19,769 nt of DNA, taken from assembly GCA_910578655.1 (NCBI GenBank), contig CAJTQE010000024.1, positions 1 through 19,769 of the forward strand, given 5' to 3'. The position numbers were made by a program, and so were the translations under genes. Shown in pieces: positions 9,047 through 16,477 of the stretch. The DNA comes from an uncultured Christensenella sp. (lineage in GTDB: Bacteria; Bacillota; Clostridia; Christensenellales; Borkfalkiaceae). Every line of letters begins with the position of its first letter. Positions within the stretch are counted from its first letter, which is position 1. The notes below the pieces were generated by a model. The model was not told the origin of the DNA, searched no databases, and worked only from the letters and a program-made list of their open reading frames with translations.

Positions 9047-10154
9047 CGATATCCGTAAAATCAAATATACTAAAAATCCGACCGACCCTGTATCTCTGCA
9101 CGAATATATAATTTTTGAGGATGCTCACGCCAAAGAAAAATACGTTGTGTTTAAGTTTTCAAACAATGTAAATCAGCATCTGTTCTCGTTAAAGTTTGAA
9201 GTTTTGCAGTATAACAAGGATAACGAACTGTTGGAAAAATCCGTCGTTCTTCACAGCGAATTCGTTGCCGAAGCAAACGAACTGTTCGTGCCTGATGCTA
9301 AACTAAAAGTCAACTTCGAATGTCAAAGTCTTGAAGTCAGTCTTGAAGAAGCTGAATTTGACAGAGTTGTTTGGAGCAACGGCGAATTTTCGGACAATTC
9401 GTACCGTTTTGCAACTTACGCGGAAACGGTTGCAAAACCCAAACCCGTATCCAAAGAAGAAGATGCCAATAAAAAGCAGTCGGTAAAAAAGGCAAAAAAT
9501 ACAGTTAAAAACGGTTTTAATATGCGCAACCTTTTCCGTGCAAACAAGGCCGTGTTTCCTGCTGTTTTCAATGTCTTTCTGTGTGTGATACTAATCGCGC
9601 TCGTTGTGCTTTCAATCTTCTATTTAAACAGAAAAACAGGTGCATTCACATTAGACAGCTTTATCGTCAAGGAAAGCTCTTTGGGCGAAGTCACGGTTTT
9701 AAGTTATAACGGAGAGAGTGAGGAAGCGAAAATTCCGTCTAAGCTCGGCGAATATTACGTAACTAAGATTGCCGACGGTGCCTTTGTCGGGTCAACGGTT
9801 AAAACGGTGGTCCTTGCTACGGAAAAGCCTCTTACCGTAGAAACCGGCGCATTCAAAAATTGTAAAAAGCTTATCTCGGTGACGTCGAATTCCAAAGCAA
9901 CCGTAACCGTAATGGAGAGTGCGTTTTATAACTGTACCGCGCTTGCAACCTTTAACGTGCCGACCGCACGTCTGTCCGCAAAGTGTTTTGACGGCAGTAA
10001 CGCGATAGATACGCTCAGGTTCCACAGCGTACTGTTTACGGACGGCAAGCTTCTTGATTTATTCAACGGGCTTGACAGTCTGCATTTAAAAGGGTTGTAT
10101 ATGACAATACAGCCCGATACCGTAGAATTTTTTAAAAACGTATATGTCGGATAA
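9033..10154 (+). CDS. Single-pass protein: cytosolic beta domain, one helix, outer BspA-like LRR domain
   Basis: The product is 373 residues from ATG 9033, with AAGGA at 9019-9023. Residues 1-125 form a beta-rich domain like that of the preceding protein. A Lys-rich linker (134-172) leads to one membrane helix at about 174-198. Residues 205-373 are a short BspA/LRR_5-type region: I-P-S-K-L-G-E-Y-Y-V-T-K-I-A-D-G-A-F near 234-251, then E-T-G-A-F-K-N-C at 270-277 and M-E-S-A-F-Y-N-C at 294-301, each the A-F-x-x-C signature of that repeat. The basic linker before the helix puts the N-terminus inside and the LRR outside. It could link an inner partner to a surface protein (inference). No signal-transduction motif is visible. 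Confidence 0.87.
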   Translation: MSSYNDIRKIKYTKNPTDPVSLHEYIIFEDAHAKEKYVVFKFSNNVNQHLFSLKFEVLQYNKDNELLEKSVVLHSEFVAEANELFVPDAKLKVNFECQSLEVSLEEAEFDRVVWSNGEFSDNSYRFATYAETVAKPKPVSKEEDANKKQSVKKAKNTVKNGFNMRNLFRANKAVFPAVFNVFLCVILIALVVLSIFYLNRKTGAFTLDSFIVKESSLGEVTVLSYNGESEEAKIPSKLGEYYVTKIADGAFVGSTVKTVVLATEKPLTVETGAFKNCKKLISVTSNSKATVTVMESAFYNCTALATFNVPTARLSAKCFDGSNAIDTLRFHSVLFTDGKLLDLFNGLDSLHLKGLYMTIQPDTVEFFKNVYVG

Positions 10155-10160
10155 AACTAA

Positions 10161-10178
10161 AAAGAGGTGAAAACGGTG
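10161..10178 (+). promoter_or_regulatory. Shine-Dalgarno that fixes a GTG start at 10176
   Basis: AAAGAGGTGA at 10161-10170 pairs well with the 16S tail and sits five bases before GTG 10176. The in-frame GTG at 10167 lies inside the binding site itself and is therefore unlikely to be the start. Confidence 0.8.
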
Positions 10179-13100
10179 CCGTTTATTTTGCCCGTTGCAA
10201 ATTTAATAACGATAATCATTGAAAATTGGCAACTCTCCTGTGCAGTGCTTGCCGTTTTTGCCTCGCTTATGTTGGGGCTTTTTAAAGGCGTCAAGCACGG
10301 CGTCAGGTTGTTTATCGTCCTGTTTATAATTGCGTGCGCTTATGTTTCCGCATGCATAGTCTTTTACTTTGTAAACAACGATATTGACGGACTTATCAAC
10401 TTTGCTATTGCTTGGGGTCCTACGATAGTTTTTGTAACAATAATATTTTTCTCAACGCTTATAGGGATAGGCAGAGGACTCAGAAAAAGTTTAATTCTGT
10501 TTACTCATTCGCTTGTTATCGCAGGCGTTTGTATAAGCGCGTTTTTGTTCTGTGCAACAAGTCCTGCCGTCGATAAATTTGCGCTTGACGCTATAAACTT
10601 TTTTATGGGCGAAAGCGGACTTCAAAATGCGCTCGGCGTCAGTGCGCAGTGCCCGACAGTGCGTGCAGTATTTTTGGAACTCGTCGGAGAAATGTCGGTC
10701 GATTGGGGTGATTTCGGTATACTTTTGCGTGATAACAGCGCATATGTTCTGTCAATAGTTGATATGGGCTTTCGCATTGCTCTCGCGTTGATATTCTATG
10801 TGATATATCTGCTGTTGTCCGGCATAATGTACTTCGTTTATCTTATTTTTTATCCCGAACGCAAATATAGAAAAAAGAAAAATTTGCGCTTTGCAAAGGC
10901 CGAAACCGACTGTTCATACAAAAAACGTCCCGTAGGCGGCGGTTGTGTCGGCGCGGTGCGCGGTATGATATCAGGCGTTTTGTTGTTTTCACTTATCGGC
11001 AGCGTTCTATTTATCGTTGTCGGCGGCTCAGGTGCAAGCAAACTTCCCGAAATAAGTTTCGGCAAAGATTATGACCCTATTGTATCTATATACCGTTCAA
11101 TCGAAAATTACGGAGAACAGGGTATTTTCAAAGTTCTCAACTCGATAAGCGACACCGACGACACGCCGTATTATCTGTTTGCCGCAGATCTCGTTCTGTC
11201 GGGAGGACTTGACGACGAGGACCACGCCGTAAGCGGAAACGTTAAATTCCGTGACGAACTTGCCGCGTATATGGGTTTTGCAAAGGATACGCTTGCGCTT
11301 TTAATGAAGTATGATCGCGACGGTGAAATTGCGGAAATATTGCAGGGCAATGCGGACGATAAGGCAATGGACAAAATATTAGCCGTTTGCACAGACCCGC
11401 AGTTTAAAGTGGAATTCGACAACCTTATCGATAATTTCGATTCAAAAACTTACATGATAAATTTTGCGCTTTCGCTTGTCGACTCCGTAATTGCCAACGT
11501 CGATAATTTGGAATTTGCCAACAAAATATCTCACGACAATAAAGAGCTTTTGCAGCTTTTATTTAAGAGTGATTACTATTGTCCCGTAATTCCTGACGAG
11601 AGGAGCGGAATTATAAACGAAACTCCGCCGCATCTTACAATAAACCATCTGTTTACCAAAAAGGACGCGCGTATAGTTCTCAATACCGTACTGTCGATAA
11701 TCGGCGGTACCGTCGACTTAGAAGAGCCGGTAACGCTTGCGCGTACCCTTATACCGTATATCGAAGAGTTGTCTATTTTATCCTCAGAACGCAGTAATGA
11801 AATGGATCCCGTACTCGGCAGACTTTACTGTTATCTGGAAAATAAATATTTAACGGACGACGGCGAGGACGGCATAACCTATGCCGAAATAAAGAATGAA
11901 CCCGTACGTTGGACTAGTGAAATACGCGCTTTATTAAGCATTTCAGACGGACTTTTAACCATGTACGACAAGGTGCAGGGCGAAGACGTTTTCGATAACT
12001 TGCTTTCTCTGTTCGATAAATCTAATGTCGCTTATTCCGAAAACGTAGAAATCTACGAGGAGCTGACCGGTGTCGTCTGTGATTCGGCGCTGCTAAGTAA
12101 AGTACTGTGTTCAAAAAAGATATCGCGCATACTGCACGAGCAGTTTATGCTGATTGACGAAGACGTTTATTTCCCTGCAAAACTTACGTATGAAAACAAA
12201 TACGATAAGGACGGCAAATTAATATCTCACGGCGAAGCCTATCAGCTTCTTCGCGGTCTGCGCCTTTTGGCGGAGGACAACAGGCAGCTTTTGGAGTATT
12301 TAATTGACGGAACAATGCCGTTTGACGAGCTTTTGAAAGAGCTTTCCAAAACGATAACAAACGACGACCCCAACGCGCACGGCAATTCGCTTGCATCGTA
12401 TTTGACCGAATCGGTGTTATTGCGTTCGGCGCTGTCGTCTGTAATAATCACCCGTGCCGGAGATATGTTGGTCGTTCCGTCGCTTTCGTTTGACGCAAAT
12501 ACGAATGGCAGACTTATCAACAAAGTTGAATTAAGAGAAATATTTGAAGCTGTGCCGGAGCTGACAGAACTTCTTTTACCGCTTGCGGAAGAAGATTTTA
12601 CTGCGACGGATATAAACAATATTTTGGAAGATAAAACGTTTAACGGTCTTTTGGAAAACGGCAACAAAATAGTTGAAGGTACTATTGCAAAAGCAATGGT
12701 CGATATGTTCTCCAATAACAATACAATCATTATTTCTAAAAAACTTGAAAATTTTGAAGAATGGGTCACTGTCGGCACCCCGGGCGAGTTGAGAAAATTT
12801 TTAAAAATGATTGACATTCTCGAAATCGATATAGAAGCGTTGATGGATGGGGGCAGTCTTGACGGAACGGAAATTTTCGACAAGATTAAACTGCTTGACG
12901 GTAAAAGTATCGATGAACTGATTGCTTCCGACGTGTTCTATTATTCGGCGTCCAAAATGCTGGACGAAGGGGAATTCGGTTTTGAAGGTTTCGAAGTTAT
13001 TGTTCCCAAATCTGCGTGCATAAACCTTACGGACGACAAACTCAAACGATTAATAAAAAAGGATGAACTTGCGTCCGTGTTTATAGAGCTCAACCAATTC

Positions 13101-14705
13101 GGATTAACTTCGGATATGGAAAGCGAATCAATAGTCAGAAAACTTGTCGAACAAAAGGACGTTTTAAACAAAAACAATATTATTTCGGCTACTGTTGTAA
13201 ATTTTATTGTCGGCAACCGGGATATTTGTTCGTCGCTCGGCATACCGGAAATTTATATTGCCGCAGGTTCAGGCGATAGACTTGAAGATTACGATTCCAC
13301 CAACGCTTGGCATAGCGAGTTGCCTGATTTGGTAACTGCCGTTGACGAAATTTTCGGCATTTCAAACGGCGACGATTTCACCTTTGACGAAGCTACTGTC
13401 ACCGATAAAACCAACGCGCTTTTGTCTTCGTTTGATGACATTGCGTCAACCAACGTGAATTTAACGCGTCTTGAAGTTTGCTGTGCGTCTGAAATAATCA
13501 GAAGTCGCATCACCGAAGAGATAGACAATTCTCTTGTAGACAGAATAGAAGTTGAAGTGCAAACCGCAATAAAACAGGGCAGAGAAGCTTATTCCCAAAT
13601 TGAAATTTCGGCGCTAATGAACGCGGTAAGAGAGTTTGGAATAACGGACTTCGGCGACTTTGAGAATTTAGACTTCCGCGCTGAAATAAACGGCTTGTTG
13701 GATAAGAGTATTCACTCTGAAAACAAGACCAAACTTGACGTAATCTATTTTTCGGATATTGCCGTCGGCGTAATAACCAAAACCGTCAAGGATGCATTTG
13801 CAGAAAGCGGAACGGGGCTTGTATATCACGCATCGGCAAACCGTTCCGATATGGCGGTTATAAAGCAGCAGGAACTTATTTCTCTTGCGACGGTACTCGG
13901 TTCAATAGATATCGACAACTTCGATATGGGCGACGTTGACCTCACTGTTATCAGAGCCCAGCTTGAGCCCGACAGTTTCGGCTCTCCCAAATCATATCTG
14001 GTTTCGGCTAATTTTGCCGTTACTCTTTTGAAGAACAGTTCGGTATATGTTCCGTCCGCCGTATACGCAAACGGCTTGATAAGTGTGGAAGAGTCGTTAA
14101 ATTTCACAAACGCATTGATAGCGCTGCAAGGTCAAAATTCTTTTAACGATTGGAACGTAAATGAATATATGGTTCTGCCGGACAGGGCTCACCGTGAACT
14201 TATGTTAAACAGCCTGATAATGTGTGCAACTCTGTCAAATCATATTTTGACCGAAAATGACAACGTCATTTTGTCCGATTCGAGTGTAGATGCATCCTCA
14301 ACGCGCGTAGCGCTTGAAGGAATATCCGGCCAAAGTTTGGCAATTATCAGCCCGGTACAGCTTGAAGCATTGTTTGATATAATCGAGAGCTTCGGTGGAA
14401 GCAAACTGGCTATACCCGACTTTGACGGAATTGCTTCTATCGCAGCTTTAATAGATAATTTGGATTTATTATATGCTTTTGACGTTACAAGATACCGTAT
14501 GTCTGCTGTCATTCTCAATGATGCTGACGTGCCCGAAAATTACGTTGACGAAGATGAGTGCATTTTGTTCGATAACGTTGACGGTGTGATAGTTTGCGTG
14601 CCTCAAAAAATAAAAGTTTTGACGCGTGAGGGCATAGATGTAATAATCAACAGCTATATTAATTCAATTACTTATGAAGAATCCGAACATAAATCGTTAT
14701 ATTGA
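10176..14705 (+). CDS. CvpA-like membrane domain fused to a ~1,200-residue soluble repeat region
   Basis: The product is 1,509 residues with GTG start at 10176. Hydrophobic segments lie near residues 19-36, 43-66, 78-100, 105-126, 193-225 and 257-286. The first two flank G-L-F-K-G-V-K-H-G-V-R, which together with G-A-V-R-G-M-I-S-G-V before the last helix resembles the Gly/Arg pattern of CvpA (colicin V production) family proteins; this is a resemblance, not a firm assignment. CvpA proteins are usually 160-200 residues, so the fusion is unusual. Residues 290-1509 are soluble, acidic and mostly helical, with a cryptic repeat from about 633 onward. No C-terminal anchor is present. The soluble region probably lies outside the membrane (inference). 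The last 32 bases overlap the next gene. I do not know a function. Confidence 0.9.
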   Translation: MPFILPVANLITIIIENWQLSCAVLAVFASLMLGLFKGVKHGVRLFIVLFIIACAYVSACIVFYFVNNDIDGLINFAIAWGPTIVFVTIIFFSTLIGIGRGLRKSLILFTHSLVIAGVCISAFLFCATSPAVDKFALDAINFFMGESGLQNALGVSAQCPTVRAVFLELVGEMSVDWGDFGILLRDNSAYVLSIVDMGFRIALALIFYVIYLLLSGIMYFVYLIFYPERKYRKKKNLRFAKAETDCSYKKRPVGGGCVGAVRGMISGVLLFSLIGSVLFIVVGGSGASKLPEISFGKDYDPIVSIYRSIENYGEQGIFKVLNSISDTDDTPYYLFAADLVLSGGLDDEDHAVSGNVKFRDELAAYMGFAKDTLALLMKYDRDGEIAEILQGNADDKAMDKILAVCTDPQFKVEFDNLIDNFDSKTYMINFALSLVDSVIANVDNLEFANKISHDNKELLQLLFKSDYYCPVIPDERSGIINETPPHLTINHLFTKKDARIVLNTVLSIIGGTVDLEEPVTLARTLIPYIEELSILSSERSNEMDPVLGRLYCYLENKYLTDDGEDGITYAEIKNEPVRWTSEIRALLSISDGLLTMYDKVQGEDVFDNLLSLFDKSNVAYSENVEIYEELTGVVCDSALLSKVLCSKKISRILHEQFMLIDEDVYFPAKLTYENKYDKDGKLISHGEAYQLLRGLRLLAEDNRQLLEYLIDGTMPFDELLKELSKTITNDDPNAHGNSLASYLTESVLLRSALSSVIITRAGDMLVVPSLSFDANTNGRLINKVELREIFEAVPELTELLLPLAEEDFTATDINNILEDKTFNGLLENGNKIVEGTIAKAMVDMFSNNNTIIISKKLENFEEWVTVGTPGELRKFLKMIDILEIDIEALMDGGSLDGTEIFDKIKLLDGKSIDELIASDVFYYSASKMLDEGEFGFEGFEVIVPKSACINLTDDKLKRLIKKDELASVFIELNQFGLTSDMESESIVRKLVEQKDVLNKNNIISATVVNFIVGNRDICSSLGIPEIYIAAGSGDRLEDYDSTNAWHSELPDLVTAVDEIFGISNGDDFTFDEATVTDKTNALLSSFDDIASTNVNLTRLEVCCASEIIRSRITEEIDNSLVDRIEVEVQTAIKQGREAYSQIEISALMNAVREFGITDFGDFENLDFRAEINGLLDKSIHSENKTKLDVIYFSDIAVGVITKTVKDAFAESGTGLVYHASANRSDMAVIKQQELISLATVLGSIDIDNFDMGDVDLTVIRAQLEPDSFGSPKSYLVSANFAVTLLKNSSVYVPSAVYANGLISVEESLNFTNALIALQGQNSFNDWNVNEYMVLPDRAHRELMLNSLIMCATLSNHILTENDNVILSDSSVDASSTRVALEGISGQSLAIISPVQLEALFDIIESFGGSKLAIPDFDGIASIAALIDNLDLLYAFDVTRYRMSAVILNDADVPENYVDEDECILFDNVDGVIVCVPQKIKVLTREGIDVIINSYINSITYEESEHKSLY
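12072..14670 (+). repeat. Cryptic ~70-110-residue protein repeat in the CvpA-like protein
   Basis: At least seven segments share one pattern: a helix with S-x-I/L-L-x-x-x-I/L-S, a strand ending in V-V-P or a similar hydrophobic run, a variable loop, then I-x-x-x-E-L-x-x-L/I-x-x-x-L. Approximate starts are 12072, 12390, 12910, 13460, 13734, 13990, 14200 and 14463. The last two degenerate toward the C-terminus. Linkers often contain I-D-I-D or L-D-x-x-D-F runs. Found by eye; boundaries are approximate. Confidence 0.5.
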
Positions 14706-16473
14706 AATATTCTTATTTGTGATTCTTGTCTGTCTTATTGCGGTTTTTGCAAATCTGCTTATAAGCGATAAACACGTTCACAGTTACGACGAGTGGACTT
14801 TGGAAGTAAATCCGACGTGCACTTCCGAAGGACTGCGCAAACGTTACTGTTTTTGCGGAGCCGTGCAAACATGCGCGGTTGCTGCATCGGGTCACGATTA
14901 TATAACAGTGGAAGGGCTGCCGGCCACTTGTACGGAAAGCGGACATATGCCGTACGTTCAATGTTCGCGCTGCGAGTATTCCACTTTTGTAGAAATAATG
15001 CCGCTCGGGCATAGCTACGGCGAATGGTTTTTAAGCAAGGCGGCAACCTGTGCGGAATTCGGCGAGGAAAAGCGTGTATGCGCAAGGGATGAAAGTCACT
15101 TTGAAGTTCGCGCAACGGGCAAGACTCCGCATACAATGTCTGATTGGACGGTTAAAAAGGCCGCATCTTGTACGCAAGACGGCACAGAAGTCCGTACGTG
15201 TTCCGTTTGTCTTACGGAAGAAACAAAAGCTATTCCCATGACCGGTCACTTACCTTCGGGGTGGATTATAGAGGAAGAAGCGACTTGCACGCAAGACGGA
15301 ACCGAATACAGGCAATGTGCAAACTGTTTAAAGTGCCTTGAAAAGCGCACTGTGCAGGCAACGGGGCATAGTTTCGGACAATGGTTTCAGTCTGTCGCGC
15401 CGTCGTGTGTTTCATTCGGAGAGGAGAAGAGAATTTGCGCGCACGATGCAACTCACGTTGAAAGTCGCGTTATAGAAAAGTCTGAACACATACCGTCGCA
15501 GTGGCTGACCGATAACGAACCGTCTTGCGAAGTTGAAGGACTTCGGCACATAGAATGCTTAACTTGCAAGACGCGGCTTGAAGAGCAAATTTTGCCTGTA
15601 TTCGGTCACAGCTTCGAAACTCTGTATGACAGCGAAAAACATTATTCTTTGTGTACGCGCTGCAATTTGGTGAAGGACAGCAGTGCGCATATTTGGGGCG
15701 ATAATCAATGCAAAGTTTGTAACTACGACGCAGGCGGAATAAAAGGACTTGAATGGTTGCTCGACGGTAACTATTATACCTTAACAGGTCTCGGTAACGT
15801 CAATATAGGCGAAATAACGGTACCCGAAACTCACAACGGTAAAATGGTTACGGCGGTAGGCGCATATGCGTTTAATAACTTTGACGGGACAAGCATAATA
15901 ATTCCCGACTCTATTGAAAGAATTGAAAAGGGTGCGTTGTCCGGCTGTAATGTTTTAAAAAGTTTAATTATTCCGTTTATCGGTTGTGACAGTCACGATA
16001 AAACGAATTTAGGTTTTCTATTCGGCGGCGAAGATAATTCTACGGTACCGCGGTCTTTGAAAGAAGTTCAGCTCACCGGCGTTACTTATATTGCAGACTC
16101 TGCGTTTAAAGACTGTAAGTTTATAACGCAAATAATTCTTCCCGATACCGTTGAAGTTATAGGTGAAGAAAGTTTTTACGGCTGTATAGAGCTTGAAAGC
16201 ATCGAACTTCCCGAAAGCTTGAAAATTATCAATGACACAGCGTTTTGGAACTGTCAGTCACTTAAACAGCTAATTATTCCCGCCGGCGTTCAGCAAATAG
16301 GTGTTTGCGCGCTGTTTGTCGGAAACGATACTATTGAAATTACGTTTATCAACAAAGAGGGATGGAGTGTTTACGACGGCGATAAAAAGGTCGCAGATGT
16401 TATATCGGAAAATATTGCGGATGAATTAAAGAAATATGCATTAAATACTTGGAAACGCACGGATAAAAGGTGA
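14674..16473 (+). CDS. Signal-anchored protein with Cys/His/Trp repeats and BspA-like LRR domain
   Basis: The product is 599 residues from ATG 14674, overlapping the previous gene by 32 bases. No Shine-Dalgarno is visible, but this start gives a textbook signal anchor: basic N-terminus, then a hydrophobic helix at residues 10-30. Residues 36-355 are seven full and two short repeats of about 40 residues. Each opens with H-x-x-x-x-W, has A-T-C-x-x-x-G near the middle, and a C-x-x-C pair, ending in T-G or similar. Residues about 380-550 are LRR_5/BspA repeats with G-A-Y-A-F, D-S-A-F-K-D-C, E-E-S-F-Y-G-C and D-T-A-F-W-N-C signatures. A short basic tail ends the protein. Such architectures are common in Clostridia surface proteins. 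Adhesion or protein binding is the likely role; metal binding by the Cys/His sets is possible (inference). Confidence 0.9.
   Translation: MKNPNINRYIEIFLFVILVCLIAVFANLLISDKHVHSYDEWTLEVNPTCTSEGLRKRYCFCGAVQTCAVAASGHDYITVEGLPATCTESGHMPYVQCSRCEYSTFVEIMPLGHSYGEWFLSKAATCAEFGEEKRVCARDESHFEVRATGKTPHTMSDWTVKKAASCTQDGTEVRTCSVCLTEETKAIPMTGHLPSGWIIEEEATCTQDGTEYRQCANCLKCLEKRTVQATGHSFGQWFQSVAPSCVSFGEEKRICAHDATHVESRVIEKSEHIPSQWLTDNEPSCEVEGLRHIECLTCKTRLEEQILPVFGHSFETLYDSEKHYSLCTRCNLVKDSSAHIWGDNQCKVCNYDAGGIKGLEWLLDGNYYTLTGLGNVNIGEITVPETHNGKMVTAVGAYAFNNFDGTSIIIPDSIERIEKGALSGCNVLKSLIIPFIGCDSHDKTNLGFLFGGEDNSTVPRSLKEVQLTGVTYIADSAFKDCKFITQIILPDTVEVIGEESFYGCIELESIELPESLKIINDTAFWNCQSLKQLIIPAGVQQIGVCALFVGNDTIEITFINKEGWSVYDGDKKVADVISENIADELKKYALNTWKRTDKR
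14779..15738 (+). repeat. Nine Cys/His/Trp-rich protein repeats
   Basis: Units begin at the His of H-S-Y-D-E-W, H-D-Y, H-S-Y-G-E-W, H-T-M-S-D-W, H-L-P-S-G-W, H-S-F-G-Q-W, H-I-P-S-Q-W, H-S-F and H-I-W. Two units, the third and sixth, replace C-x-x-C by a single Cys followed by a His six residues later (V-C-A-R-D-E-S-H and I-C-A-H-D-A-T-H). These two also share an F-G-E-E-K-R motif, which suggests a three-unit block duplication. Confidence 0.85.
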
Positions 16474-16477
16474 ATGA

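Noticed and set aside
10167..10169. GTG at 10167 as start of the CvpA-like protein
   Set aside because: It sits within the Shine-Dalgarno AAAGAGGTGA; GTG 10176 has proper spacing.
12242..12883. 213-codon minus-strand open frame, Ser-rich
   Set aside because: It is antisense to the 10176 gene; the composition is that expected from reading GAA/GAC-rich codons backwards.
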